Shown: positions 55,067 to 64,000 of the stretch, piece after piece
How the letters are laid out: each line of letters begins with the position of its first letter
How positions within the stretch are numbered: the first letter of the stretch is position 1
DNA from: Methylicorpusculum oleiharenae
GTDB taxonomy: Bacteria > Pseudomonadota > Gammaproteobacteria > Methylococcales > Methylomonadaceae
NCBI RefSeq assembly: GCF_009828925.2
Contig: NZ_WUTY02000001.1
Span: forward strand, 3,068,492-3,132,491
Direction: 5' to 3'
Length of the DNA: 64,000 nucleotides
Notes under the pieces: model-generated
Seen by the model: only the letters and a program-made list of their open reading frames with translations
What the model was told of the DNA's origin: nothing
The model's database searches: none
Program-made: the position numbers and the translations under genes

Positions 55067-58000
55067 ATGACTCTTTTTCCTTTCCTTGAAAAAACTTTTT
55101 GGCTCGCGCTGGTGATTTTATCTGTTTCAGGTTCTGACGGATTTACTCAAATACCTGTTCAAGCTTCAGCGCAAAGTCCTGAAATTCTTCTTGAGTTAGG
55201 TAAGGAACCTTCATTGCCTGCCGTTAACGACCAATCGAGACAGGTCTTTATAGGGCAGGTTTCAGCCTATGACGAAAACACATCAATTCAGGAGGGTAAA
55301 GATGAGGTCAGTTCGTTGCATTCCGGGTTTGGCAATTGGAAGGTCGGCTTTCGTTTTAACATCACTCCTGGCCTGTTAGCTAAACCTCACCGTTTTTTAG
55401 CGCGTTGGAAGCAGGGCGGAGAACCGAATGTTTGCGTACAAAGTTTTGAAGTGTGGGCGGGGCCTGAATCAACAAGTTTGGAGAAGCGTGCGACATTAAC
55501 GATAAAACCTAAAGGTTGGGATTATGCCTGGCTCAGTGCCGATGAACCGATAATTTTCAAAGCGGATGATACTGTCATTGAAGTGCGTAACAGCGGTGCA
55601 GGTCATGATGCCAAAGTCTTCGACGCCTTCTTGCTCAGTGCTGTAATGCCCCTACAGGGATCAATTGATAATCCTCTGGTTTTACTGGAATTAGGCAGCG
55701 CGCCTTTTTTTTCGGCAATGGCAAAGGATCCCGCAGTGCAAGTTCAGACTGGGACCGCGGTCAAAGGTTCGGGAGCGGATTCACTGCTGACCGAAAGGGA
55801 TGAAGTTCAGGTATTTCATCAGGGCTTTGGAACCTGGAATGCAGATTTTCGTTTCGAACTTACCCCAGCCGTCATGCCGGGGCTCTATCGTTTTCTCGCG
55901 CGTTACAAAACAGGTGGAGAAATATCTCAAGCCAGTCAAAAATTCACAATTAAGGCCGGACCCAAACCCGATGATCTGTCAACGCGCGGCGATTTTACTT
56001 TGACCAACAACACGCCTTGGGAATACCAATGGATGCAGGCCAATGGCGGGTTCAACTTGTTTCCGGGTGATCGCTGGCTGGAGATCAGCAATAGTGGTAA
56101 AGCCGATGGCGCTAAAGTTTTTGATGCATTCCTGCTGCAGAAGGAATCGCAGTTGGATGATTGGATGGATGCAGATCAGGCCCAGGCAAGACATCGTTTC
56201 CTGGCATTGATTCAGGCTGTTCCTTATGCCTCGCAACGCCTTTATGTGCTTGACGGTAAGGGCAATAAGGATGGTGTTCTGTTTAGTGGTCTGGTTGCCG
56301 AGGGTGTCCGTCAAAGCTATAAAAATCTTGCAGTGACCTATTTATCAGGACAAGCTGCCGAAATCATGGCTCAAAGCCTGAATCTTTCTTCTTTGCCTGC
56401 AGCGGTAATGACGGATGAATATTACAGCATTTTGGGTGTACTAACCCAGCCTGAAAATGAAGCGGAAGTGGCTGATTTTTTGGCTGACCCCGCTACTTCG
56501 GGCTTTTTGCCATCGCCAATTAAGCTCAAACAAACAGCAGTGTCATCGCTTAGCGAGGGCGTGCCGATTGCCTGGCTGGTTGGCGGTTTACAGGCGGGCC
56601 TTGCGGGTGTTTCAATTTTTGGTATGGATAACGAAACCGTGCTACGACCTAATCCGGATCAACCCTACCTCAGTCTGCAAATGATGGGCGGGGAGATGAA
56701 GGCTTGGCGCATTGCTCAGACACAAGCCGGCGGTGTAACTGATATCGAGGCGCTGACCAAACATTCTTACCTATGGTCTCGCGGCAGCGGCTATGCGCAG
56801 CTGTATTTGCATGCCGACAAGGCCACACCCACGTTGCTGCACTTGAAACAATCGGGTATCGCTAGCCAGGGCTGGCTTGACGGAAAGCTGTTCACTTTTA
56901 TCGATGATCACAATCCCCCGGTAGGGTTTGCCAAGGTCCAGTCCGGTTCACCCCAAGTTGCTGAACTGCATTTGCCTCAGGGATGGCATAGTTTACTGAT
57001 AAAAATGGTGATGCAGCATGAACAAGACCAACGGTTTAATTTTGCCGGTTTATTCACCGATCAGACCGGCAGGCCTTTAACTAACATAAGGACGCAACTG
57101 ACTGATCCCAGTGCTGATCTTGAGTTGAATCAGATCGCTGCGAAGCTGCGCCCGCTGATCTTTGCAGACGCTCGGGCCAATCTTCCGCATCCTGGCGAGA
57201 TCATTAAACTGCGGGTGGACATGCGTTGGCATCCCATTTTGGAGGAACCCAGTCTGCTTGCGCCGTTACCTCGCTTCAAGGCAATTTTGCGTTTGCGCTT
57301 GGTCGACTACAGCGGAAACGATGTTGCAATTCGGGAAGTTGAGGGTTTGTTTCCCGGTCAGATTGAAGCAGACTTCGGAAAGATTGACCTACCCGGTTAC
57401 TACGCCGTTTATTCATCCTTATATACCCCCGATGATCAGTTGATTATGAATTATCCAGCCGATGGATTTTCAGTCGTACGTGGTAATGCCGCCCAAAAGC
57501 AGAGATTGGATAAGAAAAAGTTATGGAACAACAATTATTACGCCCTGGCGGACGGCGATAAAAGCTTTATGCAGCAAGGCGGCTATTTTTTCTGGCTGGA
57601 ACGGATGGGCATCTTCAAAAGTGTCGGCAGTTATCCGGGCTTTGATCCGCAGTATAAAGATCAGTGGGAAGACGCCAAACAACGCGGCCTGGTTTTGTTT
57701 GCCGATTCTTCAGGCGATAGCGCATGGCTTAATGATCATCCGGCCGAAGGTAAAAATTTCATAAATCAGGCGGGAGCCTTTACGCGATTTTTCAAATCGA
57801 CCAACGAGATCGATATTCGGCTTGAAACTGAATGGCAAAAATTACGTGACCCTGCTCATTGGGTGGAACGAGCCAAGCGGGAATATGAAGCGGCTCATCA
57901 GCGGCGCAGTGATGCGCATTACGTGGGTGGCAGTTTGGTAAGACCGGGAGATCAGGAAGGGGCAGGGCAGTGGTTCAGGCAAGTTTTGCAGTTAGGGCTG

Positions 58001-58642
58001 GATAAATACCAGGACGCTTGGGATGTTCATGCTTACCCTCAAAATGCGCCGCGTTTCGAAGCTCCCATAGGCAACAGTAAAGCTGAAGACGAGTTGGGCG
58101 TTCTTGCTGCTTATACCGATCTGGGCAGGAAGAACCGCTTGCCTTTCTGGCTGGGAGAAACCGGTGCGAAGGCCATGCATGGATCAACCGGACGGCGCTG
58201 GCAGGCAGAGCAGGTTGCAAAAATGATCGCCTGGGTCAACAGTCGCAGCAATTACCTGGGTTTGGCATTTTGCATCGGTCACGAATACGATCTGGCTTAT
58301 GGCCGGATCTGGGATTATTCGATGGGACACAAACCTGGCGAGGCGGCGTTGTATACGGCCGGTGCCTTAATCGACGGTTTTCCCTATAAAGCAATAGACA
58401 CTCAAGACGACCGCATTCAGGCGGCTTATTTCGGCGATACCTTCATGATTTGGCGTACCGATGAGGCCTCCGGGACTTGGCAGCTGCCGCTTGATCAGGC
58501 TAAATCCTGGGTGCTGGTGGATGTGGTTGGCAGGCTTCAGGAACTAACAGTTGATGCCTCAGGCCTTGCCGACATACCGATTTCTTCCAGCCCGGTTTAT
58601 GTGCTGACGCGCTTGGACTATAAACAATTGACACGGTATTAA
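55067..58642 (+). CDS. Large exported glycosidase-like protein with duplicated N-terminal domain
   Basis: 1191 residues from ATG 55067. Signal-like start (about 1-28). Two related ~165-residue domains follow (about 40-195 and 205-370): each runs LLELG...P ... D/ERDEV..H.GFG.W...FRF.LTP...P...RFLARWKQGGE ... AGP ... KVFDAFLL. After a middle region of unknown type, the C-terminal third (about 820-1190) looks like a TIM-barrel glycosidase: WERMGIFK, AWDVHAYPQNAPRF, FWLGETGAKAMHG (a nucleophile-like Glu) and an end beta domain. Probably acts on an extracellular polysaccharide; I cannot name the family. Confidence 0.6.
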   Translation: MTLFPFLEKTFWLALVILSVSGSDGFTQIPVQASAQSPEILLELGKEPSLPAVNDQSRQVFIGQVSAYDENTSIQEGKDEVSSLHSGFGNWKVGFRFNITPGLLAKPHRFLARWKQGGEPNVCVQSFEVWAGPESTSLEKRATLTIKPKGWDYAWLSADEPIIFKADDTVIEVRNSGAGHDAKVFDAFLLSAVMPLQGSIDNPLVLLELGSAPFFSAMAKDPAVQVQTGTAVKGSGADSLLTERDEVQVFHQGFGTWNADFRFELTPAVMPGLYRFLARYKTGGEISQASQKFTIKAGPKPDDLSTRGDFTLTNNTPWEYQWMQANGGFNLFPGDRWLEISNSGKADGAKVFDAFLLQKESQLDDWMDADQAQARHRFLALIQAVPYASQRLYVLDGKGNKDGVLFSGLVAEGVRQSYKNLAVTYLSGQAAEIMAQSLNLSSLPAAVMTDEYYSILGVLTQPENEAEVADFLADPATSGFLPSPIKLKQTAVSSLSEGVPIAWLVGGLQAGLAGVSIFGMDNETVLRPNPDQPYLSLQMMGGEMKAWRIAQTQAGGVTDIEALTKHSYLWSRGSGYAQLYLHADKATPTLLHLKQSGIASQGWLDGKLFTFIDDHNPPVGFAKVQSGSPQVAELHLPQGWHSLLIKMVMQHEQDQRFNFAGLFTDQTGRPLTNIRTQLTDPSADLELNQIAAKLRPLIFADARANLPHPGEIIKLRVDMRWHPILEEPSLLAPLPRFKAILRLRLVDYSGNDVAIREVEGLFPGQIEADFGKIDLPGYYAVYSSLYTPDDQLIMNYPADGFSVVRGNAAQKQRLDKKKLWNNNYYALADGDKSFMQQGGYFFWLERMGIFKSVGSYPGFDPQYKDQWEDAKQRGLVLFADSSGDSAWLNDHPAEGKNFINQAGAFTRFFKSTNEIDIRLETEWQKLRDPAHWVERAKREYEAAHQRRSDAHYVGGSLVRPGDQEGAGQWFRQVLQLGLDKYQDAWDVHAYPQNAPRFEAPIGNSKAEDELGVLAAYTDLGRKNRLPFWLGETGAKAMHGSTGRRWQAEQVAKMIAWVNSRSNYLGLAFCIGHEYDLAYGRIWDYSMGHKPGEAALYTAGALIDGFPYKAIDTQDDRIQAAYFGDTFMIWRTDEASGTWQLPLDQAKSWVLVDVVGRLQELTVDASGLADIPISSSPVYVLTRLDYKQLTRY

Positions 58643-58680
58643 GCTTGGATTGCCTGTTTTTTGGAACCCACCAACTAACG

Positions 58681-58765
58681 CCATGACCTTGAAATGTTGG
58701 GTTGGCTATCGCCAACCGCAACCTGCAGAGCGCATTAACTTTGTTTTGTTGCTCCGCTGGATAGG
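58681..58765. repeat. GTTGGGTTGGC repeat unit, close copy of the one after nifS
   Basis: CCTTGAAATGTTGGGTTGGC, TATCGCCAACCGCAACCTGC and GTTTTGTTGCTCCGCTGG align with 20182-20265 over about 80 bases. Sits after the exported glycosidase-like gene. Confidence 0.75.
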
Positions 58766-58856
58766 TACCAAGATTTTTTTGGGTATCTGCTCACCTTCAA
58801 TTCCAAGCGGGGAGTAGTCACTTTCCGGAAACGATTGAACAACGTAAGGAGCAAAC

Positions 58857-59615
58857 ATGCAAGCGCAACATTATGAAAGACCCGCCTCTTTTGAATCATT
58901 TAATCAGCGCAGTGCTTTATTATTCCTGGTATTGTTGTTGAGCGCAGATACAGCATTTTTCGTGTTGCATTGTCTTAATATTATCGTGCCAGGACTTAAA
59001 ATCCCTTTGCTGAGTCTGGAGACGGATCAAAGCTATGCGGAATTTTATCAATACATCAAATGGCTGTGGGTTATCATCATCCTGGTCTTTGTCTCATCAA
59101 AAAAGGCTTCAAAGCATTATCTTGCATGGTCAGTGGTTTTTGCCTACTTTCTTCTTGACGATTCTTTGCAGGTGCATGAACGAGTTGGAGAAATTATCGC
59201 CGGCAAGTTTAAGTTTATGCCGGGGCTCGGACTTCAACAGCAGGATTTGGGCGAATTGGCGGTCTCAACGATGGCCGGTGCAATACTGATTATTCCACTT
59301 TCATGGGCTTATAAGACTGGCACCCGGGTTTTTCGCAAGGTTTCTCAAGACATTTCGTTGCTGATCCTTGTCTTGATCGTTTTTGGGGTTGCCGTTGATA
59401 CGGTGCATAGCGCGGTTAATTTAGGCACTGTAATCGGCTTGCTGATAGGCCTGATTGAAGACAGCGGCGAAATGGTCTCACTGAGTCTGATTCTTTGGTA
59501 TGTCTTTCTGATGCTGGTTCGTGAAAACGAACCTGATCGTTACCTGTGCGATTGTTGCCGGATTATCCTGATGCGGTTTTACCAAATCGATATACGTTCG
59601 CAGCTTAGCAGATGA
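58857..59615 (+). CDS. Integral membrane protein, function unknown
   Basis: 252 residues with about six hydrophobic segments (for example SALLFLVLLLSADTAFFVLHCL, YIKWLWVIIILVFVSS, YLAWSVVFAYFLLDDSL, STMAGAILIIPLSWAY, ISLLILVLIVFGVAVDTVHSAV, GEMVSLSLILWYVFLMLV). The segment LDDSLQVHERVGE and a Cys pair near the C-terminus (CDCC) are notable. AAGGAG precedes the ATG. No family recognised. Confidence 0.75.
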   Translation: MQAQHYERPASFESFNQRSALLFLVLLLSADTAFFVLHCLNIIVPGLKIPLLSLETDQSYAEFYQYIKWLWVIIILVFVSSKKASKHYLAWSVVFAYFLLDDSLQVHERVGEIIAGKFKFMPGLGLQQQDLGELAVSTMAGAILIIPLSWAYKTGTRVFRKVSQDISLLILVLIVFGVAVDTVHSAVNLGTVIGLLIGLIEDSGEMVSLSLILWYVFLMLVRENEPDRYLCDCCRIILMRFYQIDIRSQLSR

Positions 59616-59850
59616 AGGTCTTATTAGTTATCACGATAGGGCCCGACATTAAAAGCAACCGGAATTCTTGCTTTTTTTTGCAGTACTGGTTGATGCGGAA
59701 TAGTCTTCCTTATCTAAAAATTAGAATTATAAATCTAATTATATCGTTTAATTTAAACGAATTAGACCGCTAAGATGTCCCTCAAGCGTTGATTGAATCG
59801 GTCCAGCATTAACGTCGTCTTACCTCTCTCATTGCTATAGGGATACTTTT

Positions 59851-59875
59851 AGGCGGGGTTGCCCCGCCTCTTTTT
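59851..59875 (+). terminator. Rho-independent terminator
   Basis: AGGCGGGG TTG CCCCGCCT followed by CTTTTT. Strong GC hairpin in the 59616-59994 gap, which also holds AT-rich palindromes near 59720-59762 and no gene. It is placed to end transcription from the membrane protein gene. Confidence 0.8.
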
Positions 59876-59994
59876 CGGCGAGTCCAACACGGCTTGGGAG
59901 CAGAGGTTCCGTTCGGTAATTAGGATGACTTCAAACCTTAACGCAATCAACTTTGTAAAAAATACGCGTCTCGCGTTGACATCAGGAATTCGTC

Positions 59995-60867
59995 ATGCCC
60001 TTACAACAATTAGTAGAATATTTTAATGATCGTCTGGAATGGGAACACCATACTAATTTCCGGCCTTTCATCATTGACAATGGCGTCGCCCGCGGGTTGT
60101 TCGGACCGGTCCAGATCAGCAGTGAATTAACCCCTCTGCGCGAGTTGGCAAAGCCTGAACAGATTGCCGGGTACACAGCCCAATTAAATGTAACGACGGC
60201 CGAGATCCCGGATTTATTGAGTCATGAACTGGATTTGTTGTTGTCTTTACCCGCACAGCAGGGTATCAATTCCGATTCCATCGTCAACTTTGACCGCTTG
60301 ACGCGAACCGTTCATATGCTCAATTTTTTGCCACTGGCTCATGACGGCGGATTTTTGCAACTGGACGTTGATCCTCGCCATATCCTGGGTGTTAAGAAAG
60401 ATCATGGCGCCTATTTCCAGGAAGTGATCAGTAAATGCGGATTGGAAGCGCATAACGTGGTCATCACGTTACGGGTCACCAGCACGTATAGAGCTTATTA
60501 TCCGGCGTTGCTCAAAGGTCTGGAAAACTACCGTGAAAGAGGTTACAGGCTCGCCCTTCGCTTTGACTATCAAGCGCTGGGCAAGGCGACAAATGACTTG
60601 ATTGCTGCGCTTGCCCCTGATTTTGTCAGTCTCTCCGGACGGCAACTGAGTACGCACCAGGATAATCAATTACTTGAAAAACTGGCGCGTTTACAGCTAT
60701 TGACTCATAAAGAATTGGGCAAAACCATCCTGTTGGAAATTGGCGATAAACAGACCGCCGCCTTAGCCCGGAAAATTGGCTTTAATCTGGTTCAAGGCGC
60801 TTATTTTGAGTCCTACGGTCATCAAGAGGTGAAAGAACCGGTTCGTTTAGCGGCCAGTGGCGGCTAA
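59995..60867 (+). CDS. Degenerate EAL-domain-like protein
   Basis: 290 residues, cytoplasmic. The middle and end follow the EAL fold: FDRLTRTVHMLNFLPLAHDGGFLQLDVDPRHILGVKKDHGAYFQEVI, NVVITLRVTSTYRAYYPALLKGLENYRERGYRLALRFDYQALGKATNDLIAALAPDFVSLSGRQL, and IGFNLVQGAYF. The EAL signature and the DDFG-type metal site are missing (RFDYQA stands there), so c-di-GMP hydrolysis is unlikely. Such proteins can act as c-di-GMP-independent regulators. It is separated from cysK by a leader with a terminator. Confidence 0.6.
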   Translation: MPLQQLVEYFNDRLEWEHHTNFRPFIIDNGVARGLFGPVQISSELTPLRELAKPEQIAGYTAQLNVTTAEIPDLLSHELDLLLSLPAQQGINSDSIVNFDRLTRTVHMLNFLPLAHDGGFLQLDVDPRHILGVKKDHGAYFQEVISKCGLEAHNVVITLRVTSTYRAYYPALLKGLENYRERGYRLALRFDYQALGKATNDLIAALAPDFVSLSGRQLSTHQDNQLLEKLARLQLLTHKELGKTILLEIGDKQTAALARKIGFNLVQGAYFESYGHQEVKEPVRLAASGG

Positions 60868-60903
60868 TCCCTGGAAGATTTTGATAATTTTTGAACAGCA
60901 CGC

Positions 60904-61052
60904 GCTGTCATTGACAGCAAAAACCGATTTAACGCCGATTAACCGTATTGACAGGTTTGGGTTAATCGGACAGACTTACCACCATATTGCTACACGCTGA
61001 CCGGACAACCGGAAGCCAGTGAGCCTCTTGATGGGGCCACTGGCTTTTTTTT
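60904..61052 (+). promoter_or_regulatory. Leader of the cysK-epsC-encapsulin operon: palindromes and terminator/attenuator
   Basis: GCTGTCATTGACAGC (60904-60918) is a perfect palindrome. CCGATTAACC (60935-60944) and GGTTAATCGG (60960-60969) form a perfect inverted repeat around a TTGACA -35-like box (60948-60953). Then AAGCCAGTG ... CACTGGCTTTTTTTT (61013-61052) is a strong rho-independent terminator with a further GCCTC/GGGGC stem inside. It ends only 30 bases before the cysK ATG, which leaves no room for another promoter, so it either ends the EAL-like transcript or acts as an attenuator for the sulfur operon. Confidence 0.65.
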
Positions 61053-61082
61053 GGCTTGTAGAAAATACACAGAGAGACAAAC

Positions 61083-62060
61083 ATGGCTCATTGGTATCCT
61101 GACAATTCACAATCCATCGGTAATACACCCCTGGTTAGGCTTAATCGCATTACCGAAGGTGCCCCGGTCACCTTATTGGCTAAAATCGAAGGCCGTAATC
61201 CGGCTTATTCCGTTAAATGCCGTATCGGTGCAGCCATGATCAATGACGCCGAACGCCAGGGTCTTTTAGGTGCAGGCAAAGAATTGATCGAACCGACCAG
61301 CGGCAATACCGGCATTGCCTTGGCCTTTGTTGCCGCCGCAAGAGGCATCCCGCTCACCTTGACGATGCCGGACACGATGAGTATTGAACGCCGCAAACTG
61401 CTGGTTGCTTATGGCGCCAAACTGGTCTTGACCGAAGGCGCCCAAGGCATGAAGGGGGCTATCGCCAAGGCCGAAGCAATTGCCGCGTCAGACCCTGACC
61501 GCTATATCCTGCTGCAGCAGTTCAAAAATCCTGCCAATCCCGCCATACACGAAGCGACCACGGGACCTGAAATCTGGGCCGACACCGAAGGCGCCATCGA
61601 TATCCTGATCTCAGGGGTTGGCACGGGCGGCACGATCACCGGCGTTTCCCGGTATATCAAGCGTACCCAACATAAAGCGATACTGTCGGTAGCCGTCGAG
61701 CCATCCGACAGTCCCGTCCTAAGTCAGTTCCGTAACGGTGAGCCATTAGCACCCGGACCGCATAAAATTCAAGGCATCGGTGCCGGCTTCGTACCGGAAG
61801 TACTGGATTTATCCCTGGTTGATGAAATTGAATCGGTCAGCAATGAAGAGGCCATCACCTATGCCCGCCGCTTAGCGAAAGAGGAGGGCATATTAGCCGG
61901 TATTTCCTGCGGTGCCGCTGTGGCGGTCGCCGTGCGCGTCGCTAAACGCCCGGAACACAAGGGCAAAACCCTGGTGGTTATCCTGCCCGATTCCGGTGAG
62001 CGGTATTTGAGCTCAGCGCTGTTTGAAGGTGTTTTCGATGGTCAAGGCGCTGCCGTATGA
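61083..62060 (+). CDS. cysK: Cysteine synthase A (O-acetylserine sulfhydrylase)
   Basis: 325 residues. PLP enzyme making cysteine from O-acetylserine and sulfide. Visible: [16 protein letters not shown] Lys in [30 protein letters not shown], substrate loop, phosphate-binding [16 protein letters not shown] and [12 protein letters not shown] 61083 follows GAGAGA. It overlaps epsC by four bases; the two enzymes make consecutive steps and may form the cysteine synthase complex. Confidence 0.96.
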   Translation: MAHWYPDNSQSIGNTPLVRLNRITEGAPVTLLAKIEGRNPAYSVKCRIGAAMINDAERQGLLGAGKELIEPTSGNTGIALAFVAAARGIPLTLTMPDTMSIERRKLLVAYGAKLVLTEGAQGMKGAIAKAEAIAASDPDRYILLQQFKNPANPAIHEATTGPEIWADTEGAIDILISGVGTGGTITGVSRYIKRTQHKAILSVAVEPSDSPVLSQFRNGEPLAPGPHKIQGIGAGFVPEVLDLSLVDEIESVSNEEAITYARRLAKEEGILAGISCGAAVAVAVRVAKRPEHKGKTLVVILPDSGERYLSSALFEGVFDGQGAAV

Positions 62061-62986
62061 GCTTGCCGGATAACGAGAAACGGTGGGACATCGATGCCCT
62101 GGTAACCGAACTCAGAGCCTTGCGTCTGCACTCTTTGGAAACGCGTCGCCGCCGCCATCACCCGCCAAAGCTGCCGTCTCGCAAGCGCTTGGGTCAGATT
62201 GTCGATAACCTAGGGGCCGTGCTGTTTCCCAATCGCTTGGGTCTGCCCGATCTAACCGATGAAGGCATCGATTACTTCGTCGGCCACACGCTGGATACCT
62301 TGTTGCGCGAGCTCAACCAGCAGATTCTGCTGGAACTGCAATTTATCGCCGAAGAGCAAAAAAGTCAGGGGGATACGGTCAAACAAGCCGCGGTCATCAC
62401 CCATGAATTTGCCACCCGCTTACCCCGTGTCAGAACCCTGATAGACAGCGATATTCAGGCTGCTTATGAAGGTGATCCGGCCGCGCGAAGCTCGGATGAA
62501 GTGCTGGTGTGCTATCCGGGCATTCTGGCCATCCTCCATCATCGTCTCGCGCACCTGCTTTATAAACTCGGCGCCCCGCTGGTCGCGCGCATCATTACCG
62601 AAATTGCCCATTCGGCCACGGGTATCGATATTCACCCCGGCGCTCAAATTGCCGACAGCTTCTTTATCGACCATGGGACGGGCGTCGTCATCGGAGAAAC
62701 CGCCGTGATCGGCCGCCATGTCAGGCTCTATCAAGCCGTAACCTTAGGTGCCAAGCGCTTTGACAAAGACGAACAGGGCCTGTTGGTTAAAGGCCATGCC
62801 CGCCATCCGATTGTCGAGGATGATGTAGTCATTTATGCCGGTGCGACGATACTCGGCCGGATCACCATCGGCCGCGGCTCGACCATCGGCGGTAACGTTT
62901 GGCTGACGCACAGCGTCGCCCCCGGCAGTCACATCAGTCAGGCACAAGTGCGCAGCGAGCTGTTCGAAGGCGGGGGAGGCATTTAA
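62057..62986 (+). CDS. epsC: Serine O-acetyltransferase (EpsC/CysE)
   Basis: 309 residues. Makes O-acetylserine from serine and acetyl-CoA. An N-terminal helical part (about 1-175) leads to a left-handed beta-helix of hexapeptide repeats ([46 protein letters not shown] ... [39 protein letters not shown]). Catalytic His in IDIHPGA and FIDHGTG are present. The long N-terminal form is the EpsC type common beside family 2A encapsulins. 119 bases before the shell gene. Confidence 0.95.
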   Translation: MSLPDNEKRWDIDALVTELRALRLHSLETRRRRHHPPKLPSRKRLGQIVDNLGAVLFPNRLGLPDLTDEGIDYFVGHTLDTLLRELNQQILLELQFIAEEQKSQGDTVKQAAVITHEFATRLPRVRTLIDSDIQAAYEGDPAARSSDEVLVCYPGILAILHHRLAHLLYKLGAPLVARIITEIAHSATGIDIHPGAQIADSFFIDHGTGVVIGETAVIGRHVRLYQAVTLGAKRFDKDEQGLLVKGHARHPIVEDDVVIYAGATILGRITIGRGSTIGGNVWLTHSVAPGSHISQAQVRSELFEGGGGI

Positions 62987-63105
62987 CCGTTAACTTCTCA
63001 AGCTTGCGATTATCGCCAAGCGCTAGCAGCTAAATAACTAAAAAATGCGTCGCATCAGCGGCCCATACCCACACTCCATTACCATCAATACAATAGGAAA
63101 CAACC

Positions 63106-64000
63106 ATGTCAGATATTCATCAAGCCCATACCGCATTGGGCGACGTAGCCGCCCGCACCTTATCGAACGCCACCAAGACCGTGCCCATGATGGGCACCAT
63201 CACCCCGCGCTGGCTGGTTCATCTGCTCCAATGGGTGCCGGTTGAAGCCGGTATTTACCGGGTCAACAAAGTTAAAAGTGAAACCAGCATTGCTGTCGAC
63301 TGTTCCAGTCTGGATGAAAAAGTACTGCCGCAAACCTATGTCGATTATGAGGAATGGGGCCGTGAATACCGTTTGAATGCCGTCAACACCGTCCTTGACG
63401 TGCACACGCGCGTTGCGGATTTATACAGCAGTCCACACAATCAAATTCATGAACAGTTACGCCTGACCATAGAAACAGTCAAAGAACGTCAGGAAAGCGA
63501 GCTGATCAACAATGGCGAATACGGACTGTTGAACAATGTTGCCGAATCCCAAAAAGTTCAACCGCGCAACGGCGCACCCACGCCGGATGATTTGGACGAA
63601 CTGATTGCCCGGGTTTGGAAGGAACCGGCGTTCTTTCTGGCCCACCCGCGTGCGATTGCGGCATTTGGCAGGGAAGCAACCCGTCGGGGCACGCCACCGC
63701 CCACAATCAGTTTGTTCGGTTCACAATTTTTGACGTGGCGCGGTTTGCCGTTGATTCCCACCGACAAGTTAAGGATTGTAGACGGCAAAACCAATATCTT
63801 ATTGTTACGCACCGGCGAAAGCCGTCAAGGGGTTGTCGGTTTGTATCAACCTAATCTGACCGACGAATTGAGCATGGGCTTATCGGTGCGTTTTATGGGT
63901 ATTAACCACAAAGCCATTGCGTCCTACCTCGTTTCGTTATATTGCTCATTGGCCATCTTGACCGAAGACGCAATTGGCGTATTGGAGAATGTCGAAATAG
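63106..64000 (+). CDS. Family 2A encapsulin shell protein (SrpI-like), truncated by window end
   Basis: 298 codons from ATG 63106 run off the end without a stop. HK97-fold encapsulin of the SrpI type: LGDVAARTLSNATKTVPMMGTITPRWLVHLLQWVPVEAGIYRVN, TYVDYEEWGREYRLNAVNTVLDVHTRVADLYSSPHNQIHEQLRLTIETVKERQESELINNGEYGLLNNV, GAPTPDDLDELIARVWKEPAFFLAHPRAIAAFGREATRRGTPPP, FGSQFLTWRGLPLIPTDKL, and SVRFMGINHKAIASYLVSLY. No cyclic-nucleotide-binding insert, so 2A not 2B. Known 2A shells hold a cysteine desulfurase and store sulfur; the cargo gene is expected just outside the window. Confidence 0.93.
   Translation, partial: MSDIHQAHTALGDVAARTLSNATKTVPMMGTITPRWLVHLLQWVPVEAGIYRVNKVKSETSIAVDCSSLDEKVLPQTYVDYEEWGREYRLNAVNTVLDVHTRVADLYSSPHNQIHEQLRLTIETVKERQESELINNGEYGLLNNVAESQKVQPRNGAPTPDDLDELIARVWKEPAFFLAHPRAIAAFGREATRRGTPPPTISLFGSQFLTWRGLPLIPTDKLRIVDGKTNILLLRTGESRQGVVGLYQPNLTDELSMGLSVRFMGINHKAIASYLVSLYCSLAILTEDAIGVLENVEI

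Noticed and set aside
1-64000. tRNA, rRNA, CRISPR arrays, phage genes, replication origin.
   Set aside because: Looked for in the gaps and not seen; small or unusual RNAs could still be missed by eye.

Overview
The window looks like a chromosomal stretch of a diazotrophic, urea-using gammaproteobacterium. The mix of nif accessory genes with DraT/DraG, a urt-ure urea system, pyruvate phosphate dikinase, a PhnA-type zinc ribbon and a GlrK/QseG-like signalling operon fits a gamma-proteobacterial methanotroph (Methylococcales). No methane oxidation gene lies in the window, so this placement is inference. No tRNA, rRNA or CRISPR array was seen.

Layout. 1-515: IS66 transposase remnant. 554-12021: molybdenum region, with a modA-modA-modB-modC operon, a ModE-type HTH gene (apparent frameshift), an orphan TOBE protein, a LysR gene broken by a stop codon, a TonB receptor / solute-binding lipoprotein / di-heme oxidoreductase operon, and a full-length modE. 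Four Mo-box-like palindromes sit in front of these units. 12022-14230: scarred accessory stretch with direct repeats, a small membrane protein, a gutted group II intron and an integron attC-like site. 14231-20120: nitrogenase control and Fe-S supply (draT, draG, SIR2-like gene, nifZ-like, iscA-type, nifU, nifS), with sigma54 promoters and NifA-type sites before two units. 20121-21267: repeats and a shattered GIY-YIG gene. 21268-36744: porin, urtABCDE, ureJ, ureDABC, ureEFG. The urease run is split between ureC and ureE by an AT-rich KAP NTPase gene between two inverted copies of a ~235 bp repeat. 36857-43810: ppdK, an HDAC-family deacetylase, an alpha/beta hydrolase and an L,D-transpeptidase. 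43993-48582: a GH94-like phosphorylase and a GH30 enzyme, convergent. 48895-54785: PhnA, then a four-gene signalling operon (response regulator, kinase, QseG-like lipoprotein, kinase-like protein without the phospho-accepting His), and an exported beta-repeat protein behind a PmrA-type box. 55067-60867: a large exported glycosidase-like protein, a membrane protein and a degenerate EAL protein. 61083-64000: cysK, epsC (cysE) and a family 2A encapsulin shell gene that runs off the end.

How the parts fit. Molybdate uptake and ModE control supply the nitrogenase cofactor. IscA/NifU/NifS build Fe-S clusters and DraT/DraG switch nitrogenase with ammonium status. The porin, UrtABCDE and urease bring in and hydrolyse urea. 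The terminal sulfur operon makes cysteine and forms a protein compartment that in related systems stores sulfur and holds a cysteine desulfurase.

Most notable leads: Mo-box-linked TonB uptake genes, the KAP cassette inside the urease operon, a NifA/sigma54-driven SIR2-like gene, the His-less kinase paired with an intact one, and the encapsulin operon with a terminator in its leader. All similarity statements come from reading motifs by eye; no search was run.
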